A stretch of 64,000 nt of DNA from Neurospora tetraspora (GCF_033439725.1 NW_026944385.1:1116001-1180000), one strand, 5' to 3'; counted from the stretch's first letter, positions 1 to 10,455 are shown. Program-made: numbers and translations. The notes: a model not told the origin generated them from the letters alone.

Positions 1-561
1 ACCTCGCAAGAGAACTTTGAATAATGGTTCAACAAACGGCCCATTAAGAAGGGTAGTGTAAAATTCCTTATATCTTCTTAATAGAGCCTCTGCTAAGTCG
101 CCTACACGTTCGGATTCCAGTAACAATGCTAGGGCCGTAAGGAGCTCGTCGGATAAGTTGGACTGGGCTTGCAAGACACGTAAGGCAGCCTCTCTAACAC
201 TCCAGTCCTCGTCTTCTAGACGTGCTACTACAGCCGTAAAGAGCTCGTCGGATAAGCTGGACTGGGCTTGCAAGACATGTAAGGCAGCCCATCTAACACT
301 CCAGTCCTCGTCTTCTAGACGTGCTATTACAGCCGTAAGGAGCTTGTCGGATAAGCTGGACTGGGCTTTCAAGACATATGAGGCAGCCTTTCTAACATCC
401 CCATTCTCGTCTCCTAAACGTGCTACTACAGCCGTAAGGAGCTTGTCGGATAAGCTGGACTGGGCTTGCAACGCATGCAAGATATCCGTCTTCCAAGCTG
501 TAGATTCGCCTTCTCCTAGCTCAGAAGCTATTAGATTGGCGATGGGTGGCGGGATTGTTGG
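1..561 (-). pseudogene. HEAT-repeat C-terminus of the NLR, same frame past a TGA
   Basis: Read on the minus strand in the same frame as the upstream NACHT exon, this stretch is open to the window edge and encodes at least four tandem HEAT-like repeats of 33 residues (99 bp period). The repeat core contains SSLSDKLLTAV followed by ARLEDEDWSVR. Neighbouring repeats are very alike at DNA level, as expected of fungal NLR recognition repeats that evolve by unequal crossing-over. In other NLRs this is the ligand-sensing arm. I see no splice pair that removes the TGA while keeping frame. It is therefore either a premature stop that detaches the sensor, or a sequence error. The gene's true end lies outside the window. 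Confidence 0.7.
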
Positions 562-3452
562 TCATTTTGCTACCGACTCAAGAATTCTGATCTTTTCATC
601 GATCCCTACTTCCTGCATGGTGTCCAACAAAGCTGACTCTGGAAATTCCACCTCGCTTGCTAGACGTGTTTTGCCTCTGAATTTGTATTCAAAAAGTAGC
701 CACTTTTTTAGCTCGACTTCCAGCCTCTTTCGCAGTGACATCTCCGTCGACACTTCGCTCAAACAATGCATAACCAGCCGTTGGTGTGTAGGACCTAACA
801 AATCATGCGGTTCATCCTCGATCGCTTGGAAGAACTTCTCTGCCTTGCCCTCGGCATCAAGCAAGCCGGCAACAAAGCGCCATAGGGTGTCGTAACGGAC
901 TGTGTATTTGTTCTCGCGAAGAAACTGGATAACCTCGATGGGAGTTGTATTTTCATTCTTCTGACCATTGAGTTCCAGGTATTGGAGGCGCTTGTTAGCC
1001 TTCCATTGCCGTACAAAATACCTAGCCGCAAAGTACTCTTGGTAGGTCAGATGTAGAAAGTGATAGGTTCGGTGGCTGGTTTTCATCAAGAAATCTGATG
1101 TTCGGAGAAAGGAGAGGTGCGGCATGGTCTTACTGGGTAAGAAACCGGGTAAGATGTCGGCAAAGTGGTGCAATATTTGGTCGATATGTCTTGAGTCGAA
1201 TTCAATTGTAGCTTTCTGCAACCCAGTAAAAGCAAGGATCTCTAGAAACAAAATCTCAGTTGAAACGAGATTTTCAATTTCGGTCCAACCAGACTCTTGG
1301 ATGTAAGCTGCTTCCACTAGCTCGTTGTCGTGCTTCTTGCCTAACCGTAGGATATCCTTTCTCCATAGACTTTGATCGATGGCTTGATAAACATTCGTCA
1401 TAGTGTTAAGTTCCGAGCTGGAATTAATACTTCCATTCCAGGCGAAACAAAGCGCATCTAGCTGGATTGGGATCCGCATAAGGCCTTGAAGAAGGCTGCG
1501 AGCTTTTAGGAATGACTGAACGCGGACAGCTGTGTCTGAGTATTCGGTGAAAACCTTGTTGATATAAGCCTCCACTTGGTTTGGATAGAACCCGATCGTT
1601 TCCAATTCGAGATGCAGGCCAGCCAGACCAGCCAGAGGCTTGCCGTACGGCCGGGAGGTGATGATGACGTTCGGCTGATCTAGCAACACATCAAGGAAGC
1701 TAGACATACCACCTTCGCCCAAGCCTTGCGATACCTCGTCTAGGCCATCAAGGAGAAATAAAGTCCTGCTCCTCTTCTCCGGTGCATCGAGCAATGTGTT
1801 GTATAATGCTTGGGCAAGGTCCTCTCTGCAATTCGACATGGAGAAATATTCATGAATAAAGAGGTCGGTAAAGCGGTAATCAGCCCGGCGTCTGTCTTCC
1901 AGCTTCAGATTCCGCAGAGGTACCCAGAGTACACGGTCGAATAATTCAGTCCATTTGGGCCATTCGCCACGCATAAACGAATAGACAATCTTCTTACACA
2001 GAGTAGTCTTCCCTACTCCAGCGCGTCCTCGAATCAATATTCGTCTTGGTTGTATCTTGCGACCGTCAGGTTCTTCGCGTTCCTTGAAGAGCGATGGTAA
2101 ATCGACTTGAATTGTTGCATTTGGCGTTTCCACTTTCAATCGAGCGGTGAGTGAAAACGGGGAAGATTGCGACACCGACTCTTCTTCTGATTTCTTTTTC
2201 GAACGGTCTTTATCTTCGCCGGTCCGCTCTATAATGGAGAGATTGATGTAACACTGATCCATCGGCAGTTTCGTGCCTGAGAGCCGCTCAATCTTGAGCC
2301 TATCCTCAGTATAGCACTTCTCACGTATCCAGGCATCTGCTTGCGCGAGGGGCGTTCCTTTACGGATCTCTCCAATAAACTCTTTAATTTTTTCAGCAAC
2401 CTTCTGGTAATCTTTGCAGTCACGGCTGCCGAACTTGTTCATCAGACCATGGGTCCGATCGAGTGGTAGTGGCTCTAAGACGATGTCTAGTGTTGCTGAG
2501 GACCTCCCAACCAGCTGGCAAGCATTAGTTATAGCGCGGGGGACACTAGTACTTTAGGATTTCTTACCGGTTTTCCTTTGAAGAACAAAGTAGGTAACCA
2601 AGGGAATATCTTGCGCCACAGACTCGTCATTCCGAGTTCATAAAAGTTGAATACTAGAAAGGGCCGGTTCGGATGCTGACAGACTCGTGTGAACTTGCGT
2701 ACGAGTGCTTCAAGATCAAAGGTCGATCCTTTCACACTATCGAGTAGCTTGCTCACTTTTCGGTCGCGGATTAATGCCCATGCGGTCAGACCTGGATCTG
2801 CCCAGTGAGCTACCTCTTGGAACGAAGTCCCTCGGAACGGGGTAGCGAGGAAGATAATGCCACGTGTTGCTTTCCTGAGGCAATAACAGCTCGTGGTGCA
2901 TTCATGATCGGCGGCGGTTGTGAGAGCCCTCATTAAGATGATCCCCCCAAGACAAGAAGCGATAAAGAGGATCGGTCTGTCTCTTGTCTTGTTCTTTGCC
3001 AAGAGTTCTCTGTTGATGCCATCAATTAGGAGCGTAACGATCTCGCCATCATGCTTCGGGATTAAATCTGACGGTTGAAGTAGGTCGGCAGGCCAGTCCA
3101 ATGTAAAGATACGTGCCTTTTCTACGTCGAACCGGAGCAAATCGGCTAGCCAATTGACGGGAACGTTGGGATTCCGCCGATCCAGCCATGTCCACGTATC
3201 CGGCGACTTCGTGTCGAGGCCATGGATAGCAATGATGTCAATGTCGGTGTCTCCATTGTCCTTGTAGACTTGATTGAGATGGACGCCTCGCTGCGTGACT
3301 CGTATAGAATCTGAAGCAGGCTTCGCTGGAGACGACGGTGCGGTACCGGAACCCGCTGGCGCATAGAACCAAAGCCGAGCGGCGGTCACACAGACAAAAA
3401 GACATAAGACAGTGGTCCATACCGCCGAAGACATGCCTTCAGTAACGTCCAT
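562..3452 (-). CDS. NLR/STAND protein: esterase-like domain plus NACHT
   Basis: This is a fungal NOD-like receptor of the kind linked to heterokaryon incompatibility and non-self recognition. Two exons (2568-3452 and 562-2514) join in frame across a 53 bp intron with a GTAAGA donor and AACTAAT branch site. The start is the ATG at 3452 in an ACCATGG context, since the in-frame codon just upstream is TTG. The roughly 295 residues of exon 1 hold a possible N-terminal membrane segment, an IAIHGLD strand and an IASCLGG elbow typical of SesB/DUF676-like alpha/beta hydrolases. Exon 2 opens with the usual linker (LVGRSSATLD, then MNKFGSRDC) and continues into NACHT, with Walker A GRAGVGKTT near residue 460, Walker B LFLLDGLDEV near 550 and sensor NVIITSRP. 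A TGA ends the frame at 562-564, but HEAT repeats continue in the same frame beyond it, so this allele may be truncated. The domain calls are secure. Whether the protein is functional is not. Confidence 0.85.
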
Positions 3453-4328
3453 GGTAATCAAGGTTCGGCTACCGGGAGAGGAGCTTGTACGGCCACGACT
3501 GAGAATGGTACTAGTATTACCCGTACGGCGGATATTGCGTATTGCCCTTTAACAAACGTTAGCGGGGTTACTCCCAAGTGGATATTGCTTTGGCCTTTGT
3601 GTTTAATAGCGTACATAAAATGTTTGATAACGTAGATGAAGTATTTGATACCGATCGCTTCTCGTAGGCAGAGGCCCAAATGCTTGGTGTTAAAAGTCGA
3701 TATCTCGATCTGAGGGGTTAGATATGAGGGGTTTGGTGCCTAGTGTTGACTTGGCTCATGTGCTAGGCTGGAGCCTTTGATTGGGTGCATCCGACCATCG
3801 AGACTAGCTCGGCGGCTAGGTACACTTTTGGTTGGCCCACCAACGACGCCAGTAGGTTAGCGATTTGAGACTTGGAGGATTGGTTGTGCCCTATGGGGCA
3901 TCTGCTGCTGCAGCTGAAATGATAGCGCGATGGGCTTTAGGCAATGAATTAAACTTTAATGGGCTGGAGGTCCTGTTGCGCGGGTAATGGAGGGTGTTTG
4001 AAGGAGATCATTTTATTTTTCTTTTGGTGTTGCGCTCTATCTGTGTGTTTTCTTACTTTTATGAAAGCATCAGCCGCGCAGTTGGAGTTCTGGTGCAACT
4101 ACATCGACGTAGCTACCACCGACTGAAGACGGGAAACGGCACGAAATACCAACGCCGCGAGCACGATCATTGTCACCATAAACGTGATAGCTCCTGAGCC
4201 GGACATGGACCAAAATCCCCCATTAAGTCCAAACCGGATAACATCCTCCGACAGTTCCAAATCTCAAATCCAAATGACATACAGAACAGTACGTCCTACT
4301 AATTGCCATCCTCATCATTCACTTCCAC
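3453..4328. other. Intergenic, NLR upstream region
   Basis: No convincing gene. Positions 3503-3539 (51 bp upstream of the NLR start) hold a GC-rich element around ACCCGTACGGCGGATATTGCG-type sequence, of which a diverged copy lies at 17522-17546. The remainder is unassigned. Confidence 0.5.
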
Positions 4329-4889
4329 TTGACGTCCATATCCTCGCCGAGCACTAACAGTCCATCCTATCAAGTATCATCAACTTCTTTCAAAACAGCC
4401 CTCTTTCCCCTCTCCTTTACCACCCATTCCACCATCCATTCCACTACCAACCCTCCCTCCTCACTATCCTACACACACTTCTTCCCAGTCTCGCACCGCA
4501 ACATCCGCCCTCATGAAGCAATCGACGACCTCGAATCGCTTTACAAAGGCCCTTCGCCCTCTTTTATCGCCCGCGAATTCGATCTCTCCCGGCTACACTC
4601 CATTCGCCATCTGCTCTGGCTAGCCGGGCGTCCGGTATCGCCCCACCCTTTGCACCAACAAGTGCTTATGAATCGGGAGCCGATAGTGACTGAAAAGCTC
4701 GAGCAACACTTAGTATGGGGAGGAGGCAGGGTGTTTCTGAAGCCTGTCAGCAAGTTTTTGGCTCGGGCGGTGCGACGGAGACAGAGAGTGGTAATTCACC
4801 ATCTGTTTACCTTGCCCATTTTACAGTTTCTGTTAACTGCCTATTTGTCACTTGTGGCTCCACCTGCAGTGCTGGGAACCAACTACTAA
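4329..4889 (+). pseudogene. DUF6601-like gene fragment
   Basis: An open frame of about 186 residues that begins with a non-ATG codon, so the true start is not shown. From about residue 45 it contains SLSYTHFFPVSHRNIRP, then DLESLYKGPSP, LLWLAGRPVSPHPLHQQVL, and HLVWGGGRVFLKPVSKFL. These resemble the conserved block (LWLAGRP, PLH, HLVW..GRIFLKP) of a fungal family I believe is DUF6601, whose members usually continue into a membrane-anchored C-terminus. Here similarity stops after the FLKP block and the frame drifts into RRRQRVV-type sequence. I read this as an isolated N-terminal piece of a decayed gene. The family name is from memory and is the weakest part of the call. Confidence 0.5.
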
Positions 4890-5126
4890 ACGGCTTTGAA
4901 CAAATAACTTCAAAGCACACGCGTCGAGGCTGCTTTTCCCTTACACGTGTTCAATTGTCCAACTTCGTCATTAGAAGTATTTCTCTCCTCTCGCGACCAT
5001 CTTGTGGACCTAAGAGGTCAAAATCATCGCCACACCTATGCTCCTTACCTACATGCACTCCAGTCTGTGGTCCCTGGGACTGAACCACCTCAACTTGCAG
5101 TGGCCCCAAAAGAAAGACAAACATAC

Positions 5127-5932
5127 CTTCTTCACCACCTTAGGCACCTCGATCCAGAAATTAGAGAACTCAGCCTCCTTAATGGTAGCGCCCCACATCA
5201 TATCAATCTCAAACATGTGGGCCAGCAAGGCCTGTGACACGTGAAAGGACAGGCCGCCCAAGATGATAGCCAGCATCATGGTCCATTTGAAGTTCTCCAC
5301 CATGGAGGTAGCGATGTTGCTTTTGCCGGCACGGTATCGCATGAAAGCTCAGGCGACGTTGCCAAGACCATTGAAGACTAGGATGATGGAGAACCAGACC
5401 TGCCACGAATCAATATAGTACTTGTCTAGGTATCCGTTGAACCATCCCATAAGGAAGTAATTGCACGATGTCAAGATCCAGGCCGCCCCAATGGCGTAGT
5501 AGGTTCCAGTGTACGAGATGATGGTAATCTTGGAAGTCAGGCGGATTCTCGAAAAGAGGAAGCGACGGAAGAGGGGCGTAAAGGGGCCCTTGTAGATCTA
5601 TTTGCGGATCGGGTGGAAGAGAAGTTCGTTGCAGCCGTAAGCATACTTCTCCCATCGTACCAGCTCGTCGTAAACGGTAAGCGACACGCCCTCCTTGAAG
5701 CCATCACCAGCCCACGCGGCAAGATGGATAATGTAGTCGTTACACTGCAGTCGTAGAGCCATGTCGAAATCCTCCGACACGTGACTCTCGGACCAGAACT
5801 TCTCGTAGCCATCTTCATCCTCGTACGAGACTTGCTGGGTGGCAGACCAACGAAGAATGGCGTTGTGACCAACGAAGGGAGCGACATCGCCGTTGGAGAC
5901 GGTATACCGAATAGCGCTGTAAATCAGATTGG
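5127..5932 (-). pseudogene. GT2 glycosyltransferase fragment (chitin/cellulose-synthase-like)
   Basis: Minus-strand translation gives GDVAPFVGHNAILRW, SEDFDMALRLQC (the acidic ED motif of family-2 glycosyltransferases), ELVRWEKYAYGC in place of Q/RxxRW, then HPIR-(stop)-IYKGPFTPLF and several hydrophobic segments, ending GLSFHVSQALLAHMFEID and EVPKVVKK at a GTATGT donor. Family members are membrane-embedded enzymes that polymerise sugars. Two in-frame stops (after HPIRK, and after FNGLGNVA) and the loss of both ends show this copy is dead. Its upstream border at about 5930 coincides with a TATCACAGG sequence resembling the LTR-like start at 6061, so an element insertion may have removed the front half. 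The family call is confident, the exact subfamily is not. Confidence 0.75.
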
Positions 5933-6060
5933 TATCACAGGACTAGCCTATGACCACCCCTATGCTGGCAACTGGTCTAGAGACAGTCACCAGCATGTGT
6001 TGCACGTGTTCGTGCACGTGCCTGGCCCTGGCAAGGCACACCAGTGCTCTTATCCCTAGC

Positions 6061-6330
6061 TGTCACAGGATTAGCCTGTGACCAGTGGTCACACTTGATG
6101 CCTGTCAAGGCATGGCCAGCCAGGACATCACGTGGCCACGCGCCCTGTGCGCTCCAACCAGGCCTCTATATAGAGCCTGGCTGGCGCACTTGAGCATGTC
6201 ATTCAATACTTGGCCCCATTCATATATTCGGCCCCGTAGCCGGCAAATACCGGTTATAGCGATATAGCAAAACTGGAATGTATTCCCCTTAGATCAACAA
6301 CCAAAGAACGTCTCAACGGCAGTCAACTCC
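6061..6330 (+). mobile_element. LTR-like remnant beginning TGTCACAGG
   Basis: Fossil of an LTR element. It begins TGTCACAGGATTAGCCTGTG, matching the opening of the LTR at 58693 and a sequence at 10538. It has a TATA-like CTCTATATAGAG about 105 bp in, as retroelement LTRs often do. A second, more diverged start (TATCACAGG) lies at about 5934. No internal region is seen and the right border is uncertain, so this may be a solo LTR. Old and incomplete. Confidence 0.35.
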
Positions 6331-6393
6331 CAAAGGTGCGCGGGATGGAAAAAGTGAAGCAAGTGGTGTTCCAGAGGTATGAACAAGCTCAAC

Positions 6394-6833
6394 GTAGTAG
6401 CGAATGATTTCCTGCAGAGGAGATTCAACGCTATCCTGGGTCTCTTCTGCCTTCGGCTACTTTGTCGATGATGACCGACTCTATGCCAACCGAAGTACTA
6501 TGAGCTCTGCCTCCATTCACCACGGCCAATACCCTGGGGCTGTTGGTGTCAGCGGCCTCCCCAGCTCAGCGGAAGGTTCTCTTCTGGCCCAATATGGCCG
6601 TGGTTACACTTACGGTCACCATCAACCTCGCCGCTGACTAGTCATAAACAGTATTTCCCTGCCACAGCCACTTACGCCTCAGCTCCCAACCCCTACGGCA
6701 ATCCTACCACTGTTAGTATGGGGAGTCAGTTTGCTGATTATACGGCAGCGGGGTACCCGCCGGTGCATGCCATGGCTTATGAAACTGTGGGGATGGTTCC
6801 TAGTTGGAGTTCTAGAAAAACTACTCCGTGACC
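6394..6833 (+). pseudogene. Broken fragment of an unrecognised fungal gene
   Basis: Two coding-like stretches in different frames. The first (about 6490-6637) reads MSSASIHHGQYPGAVGVSG and ends with a stop after GYTYGHHQPRR. The second (about 6651-6833) reads YFPATATYASAPNPYGN, then SMGSQFADYTAAGYPPVHAM and ends at a TGA. The Tyr/Pro/Ala-rich composition and the reasonable junction suggest one former C-terminal region broken by a frame change. I do not recognise the family. It lies among other fragments and an LTR-like remnant, which fits a decay zone. Confidence 0.4.
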
Positions 6834-7316
6834 TTAATTCGAGTGCCCTCAATAAGTTTTGGCGGCATCAATGGTCGGTCTCCAGTCTCAAACCTCTTTG
6901 TTAGCCCATTGCTTGACTGTCTTTGGCGTTTCTTGTCCCGCCTCGGTCATCTTGGTGAGAAAATTTGTGTCGAGAGGAAGGTCCAAATAAGAGTCGGATA
7001 ACAGCATGACAGGAAGGCGCCCGTCTCTTCATAATCTCGGCGTCAGCGCAGGAAGGCGCTGTCATCTATGTCTCTAGGATTGTGGAAGGAACAATGGTCA
7101 GGAACAAACTGTTTAAATGATATCGAACAACCCTAACTCCTCGTCCTGCTCCTCGTCCTGCTCTGGGGTCTCGGGAGGTTGACGCGGACAAGCATATCCG
7201 GTCCATGGACATGGAGACGGGTACTGGGTGCTGGGGACAAATCTATCTGTATCTGATCTACCGTCGTCCACTTACACCCACTTGACATGAATTCCATCCT
7301 TGCGGTTGTTACGGCA
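6834..7316. other. Intergenic, nothing recognised
   Basis: No gene or RNA seen. A short CCTCGTCCTGCT hexamer-type run at about 7140-7165 resembles the longer run inside the acidic-protein gene at 9915-9995. Confidence 0.4.
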
Positions 7317-7527
7317 CTGGCGGACAGGGTCTGGGATGGTCAGCACTGGAACTGCTGCGTGCACGTGGAGGATCCACCGCACTGGCCGCACAAGGCTCTG
7401 GGTCAAAACCCCAGACCCTGCCCACACCTTTGCACGTTTTTCTCTTTTCTTCTTTATCTTGTGATTCTAGTATAGACCTGGAATCAACGTGTTAAGCTTG
7501 TCTCTCGTGACCACGTCGCTCGTGACA
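7317..7527. mobile_element. Possible solo-LTR remnant (TGTTACGG...GTGACA)
   Basis: A 211 bp stretch starting TGTTACGGCACTGG and ending CTCGTGACA, the terminal pattern of many fungal Ty3-type LTRs. No internal element sequence flanks it and no target duplication is clear. Treated as an old fossil with approximate borders. Confidence 0.3.
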
Positions 7528-7794
7528 GCGGTGTTGGTACAGGTGCTCATCAGGGCAGGCTTTTGAGTTCACTATAGAAACCCCATACTACGTTTCAAAA
7601 AAGTTTTAGAGCGTGCGGCTTAGCTTACACCGCCCGCCTTTTCACAATGAGTGTAACGGCCATGACGAGGCTCGACTACTGCGACTTGTGCAGCCTTGTA
7701 TGATAAGATAAGGATTAGCCAGGTTGGGTATAACTTCTACGCGTCCTGTACCAATATTAGCGGCAACATCCCAACACCCTTTTAGAAGCTACGG

Positions 7795-8060
7795 GTAGAT
7801 CCGACCGTCCCATTCAGGCACCAGGATGTGGGGCAGCTCTTGTCGATTGGCTTGAGAGAGCTGCAGGCTGCGAAACGGGGGTAGCGTTGAGAGCGACGAA
7901 CCAACCACAGCTCTTGGATCCGAAGCCGGCAGCCTACAACTCCACTTAGAATATGCACGTGCCCGACTTTTCACTTGTCTGCCTTGACCTACCTCCTTCA
8001 TCTTCCTGCCGTAACCTGCCTGCATTTGGCTGCCTCTTTCATCTGCCTGCCTTGCCCTAC
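7795..8060 (+). repeat. Dispersed repeat, copy 1
   Basis: This stretch matches 10797-11062 over most of its length and 18640-18860 in the opposite orientation. Shared landmarks in order are GGTAGATC.GACCGTC, AGCTCTTGTCGATTGGC, GGCTGCGAAA, CCAACCACAGCTCT, GAAGCCGGCAGCCT, CACGTGCCCGACTTTTCAC and TTGTCTGCCTTGACCTACCT. No protein is encoded. It directly abuts the carboxylesterase fragment, so its insertion may mark the breakpoint. Confidence 0.75.
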
Positions 8061-8081
8061 TTCCTTGGTCCGACTATTCGT

Positions 8082-8361
8082 CGCTCGGTAAAATCTAACG
8101 CCCGCCAATGAGTAGGCTGGGCAGACAAAAGTAGCTTCGGCGTAGATGTTGTAGCCGCGCTGCTGTTGGCCGTTGGCACCTCCAGACATGTTCAGCGCGT
8201 TGGCGCCGGAAAGACCGTTCATTTCAAAGAAGGGGCCGGCGCGGTTAGTTGGGCTGCTATTGGGGTGGGCGGCGAGGATGGAGTTGATTTGGGTCGTGGA
8301 GAGGTTGGGAAACTCAATTTTGAGCCATTCGACAAGCTGTGACTCGTTGTCGGTGTTGTTT
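8082..8361 (-). pseudogene. Type-B carboxylesterase C-terminal fragment
   Basis: Minus-strand translation reads NNTDNESQLVEWLKIEFPNL, then QINSILAAHPNSS, FFEMNGLSGANALNMSGG and GQQQRGYNIYAEATFVCPAY. This is the region near the active-site Glu/His part of fungal secreted carboxylesterases (PF00135), where a GQQQRA-NIYAE(A/T)TFVCP motif is usual. Only about 90 of an expected 500-plus residues remain. A stop lies just before NNTDNES, and after FVCPAYSLAG the frame passes into the dispersed repeat. It is a fragment with no start, no GESAG nucleophile elbow and no end. Confidence 0.7.
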
Positions 8362-8513
8362 TAGACAAACAGAGGGCCTTCTTTAGCGTTCTCTGGCTGC
8401 TGGCTTTTCTCGCTTGCAGGCCGTATCAATGTTTGAGATATAGAGTATAGTTATCAAGCCCGGCGTGCTTGTTTTGTGGGGTAACATCCTTTTCTTCTTT
8501 GCGGTTGAGTAAT

Positions 8514-8552
8514 CCTAACCCTAGTTCCGGCTCAGCCGGAACTAGGGTTAGG
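8514..8552. repeat. Perfect 39 bp palindrome carrying telomere motifs
   Basis: Two 19 bp arms with a single-base centre (C at 8533). The left arm is CCTAACCCTAGTTCCGGCT and the right arm is its exact reverse complement, followed by GGTT. The outer part of each arm contains one and a half TTAGGG units, the standard filamentous-fungal telomere repeat, pointing outward from the centre. It could be a healed break, a fold-back end or a transposon terminus. Confidence 0.85.
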
Positions 8553-9093
8553 GTTCTTACCGCCATGTCAAGAAAAACAGCTCCCCCCAATCACTATCGG
8601 CTAGATTTCCGTACCTCTCGAAGGATTGATTGATTAAAGAGATTCGAGAAAAGAACGAGCAAACGCCATTTCTCAGCTTGGGACAGGGAACCTGTCCCAA
8701 CTTATCTATTGTGCCTGCGTAGGAAACGAGTTAGAAGGGGAATATTCAATATCTTATGGAGCACCCGACACTTCAATAAACGGACTATCAGCTTCCGAAG
8801 CGAACGTCAGAGTTATCGGAGTTGGATTTATTCTACTAGAAGGCGACCACAACCAAGCACATCCTTGGCATCTTTTCATTACGCGATTCTATGGATCAAT
8901 TACGTGCACGATGGTGTTTATGGCACCTATCGTACAAGATTCGCAGTGCTGATTTGCGTGTTCGGGATCCGAGTCCCGCTATCTGTACCACGGGGGACTT
9001 GATCGAGAATAAAAACTGGCAGAAAAAAATAATAATACAGCTACGGTTGATACTGCTTATTTTGAACGTAATGTCCAGCCTTATGAGACTACC
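8553..9093. other. Intergenic, no gene supported
   Basis: Short open frames on plus (8709-9002 and 8891-9115) have no recognisable domain and overlap each other in different frames. One frame from about 8757 (GAPDTSING...) looks coding-like but ends without support. Confidence 0.3.
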
Positions 9094-10455
9094 CTATATA
9101 CCATCCTCGGGCTGAATGGGTGTCAGAAACTTAATGAGGTCTTCGTTGGGTAGGTTTTGCAGTTCGCCAAGCTGTCTCCTTTGGAACAATCTTTCTTTGA
9201 ACTCTCCTTCACCCCAAACAGAGAGTAGAAACTCATTGCCCACCTCACTCAACAACATTAGGCTTTTATACCGAGCAATGGTGGCACGGAAGGTCTCGAG
9301 GTCTTTGTTCGATAACCTCGTCAAAGCTCTTAACGTGAACCCACTACCAAACCCAAGGGGTAAAAAGCAGAGAAGCCCATCGTATCCTTCTACCATCTTC
9401 ATGATCTTCCGAGCCTCAGATATTTCCGTCGCGAATGCCTTCCGCGCTTTAGGAGTGTCTTCGATGCCACGACCTGCTAACACAGCTGATATACAACTTC
9501 CGCTTGCTCGATGTCGATGTTGATTTTCTTTCATGACTTTGGAAAGCCGAAAACTGGCTGACATGCCCAAAACGGTGTACAAAATACTGAGATTTTGTGC
9601 TTTTCGTCGTAGATTATCGTAGTGCCTAGCAGTTGACAACTCGTCCGTAGGCTTTCTCGAGGCGAACGAGCTTTTCAATGTGACGTCCGCACTGTCCCAA
9701 GCGTATACGATTGACATGAATCGCAAGATCGCACCATTGTCTATCGTTAGGCTTGCGAGTTGACGACCTAATTCGATATCGGTATCGGTATTAGTATCCT
9801 TTGTGTTGCTGTCAACTTTGATTTGGGTATCACTGCAACCGACACTGATAGCGGCGTCAGTGTCATTGTCGCTGTTCTGATTGCCGTTCTCGTTGTTACC
9901 ATGCTCTTGGTACTTGTCTTGCCCTTGGTCCTGCTCCTCGTCCTGCTCCTCGTCCTGCTCCTGGTCCTCCTCCTCGTCCTGCTCTTCGTTTTCTTCATAG
10001 TCCCTCCCTTTAGTATCGCTATTGCTGACAACATTGCTAATATCTCGAGACTGACCAAAATTCTGCCTTTTGCTATGTAGTAGAAAGGTGGCGTTTAATT
10101 TCCGTTTCTTGGTGGGGGGCCCATGGGAAAGCTTTTTGAGGTTGCCATGGGACAGACCGTAGAACCCGTCTTCTGGACAAACAAGATTTGGAATAGGATG
10201 AGTACCGACGGTGTTGCTTGGGTATGATATCGATGGTAGGGATATTGAGGATATTGAGGATGTGGTTGTTAATTCGTTGAGCTTGTTGTCGATGCGATTC
10301 AATACCTCAAGAACTTGTTGGATGGCGCTAGAGATGACGTCGGTTTGCGTGGAGGAAGAAGAGGGAGTGGATTTTTGCAAATTAGTTTCAGCAAAATTGC
10401 AAAGGTGTTGGGTTTGGAGTTTGATTGATTCAATTTTGCTCTTAAGCGCCTCCAT
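9094..10455 (-). CDS. 453-residue protein with coiled coil, NLS and acidic repeat
   Basis: I do not recognise this family. It is a single uninterrupted frame from an ATG. Residues 1-70 are predicted helical and may form a coiled coil (MEALKSKIESIKLQTQHL, VLEVLNRIDNKLNEL). A basic nuclear-localisation-like PPTKKRKL lies near 120. Residues about 160-205 are an E/D/Q-rich tract encoded by a reiterated CTCCTCGTCCTG-type hexamer (about 9915-9995). The last 220 residues look globular and helical (LASLTIDNGAILRFMSIVYAW, DGLLCFLPLGFGSGFTLRAL). This suggests a nuclear protein with a homotypic N-terminal domain, but no function follows. A TGTCACAGG LTR-like start lies about 80 bp upstream of the ATG. 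Slippage in the hexamer could alter length between strains. Confidence 0.6.
   Translation of the reverse strand: MEALKSKIESIKLQTQHLCNFAETNLQKSTPSSSSTQTDVISSAIQQVLEVLNRIDNKLNELTTTSSISSISLPSISYPSNTVGTHPIPNLVCPEDGFYGLSHGNLKKLSHGPPTKKRKLNATFLLHSKRQNFGQSRDISNVVSNSDTKGRDYEENEEQDEEEDQEQDEEQDEEQDQGQDKYQEHGNNENGNQNSDNDTDAAISVGCSDTQIKVDSNTKDTNTDTDIELGRQLASLTIDNGAILRFMSIVYAWDSADVTLKSSFASRKPTDELSTARHYDNLRRKAQNLSILYTVLGMSASFRLSKVMKENQHRHRASGSCISAVLAGRGIEDTPKARKAFATEISEARKIMKMVEGYDGLLCFLPLGFGSGFTLRALTRLSNKDLETFRATIARYKSLMLLSEVGNEFLLSVWGEGEFKERLFQRRQLGELQNLPNEDLIKFLTPIQPEDGI

Noticed and set aside
158-895. Plus-strand 245-codon open frame with a repeated LDWACKT unit
   Set aside because: It is the antisense shadow of the 99 bp HEAT repeats and of the NACHT gene's 3-prime end on the minus strand.
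9823-10080. Hydrophobic leucine-rich plus frame (poly-LV)
   Set aside because: It is the reverse reading of the CTCCTCGTC hexamer tract that encodes the acidic run on minus, not a membrane protein.
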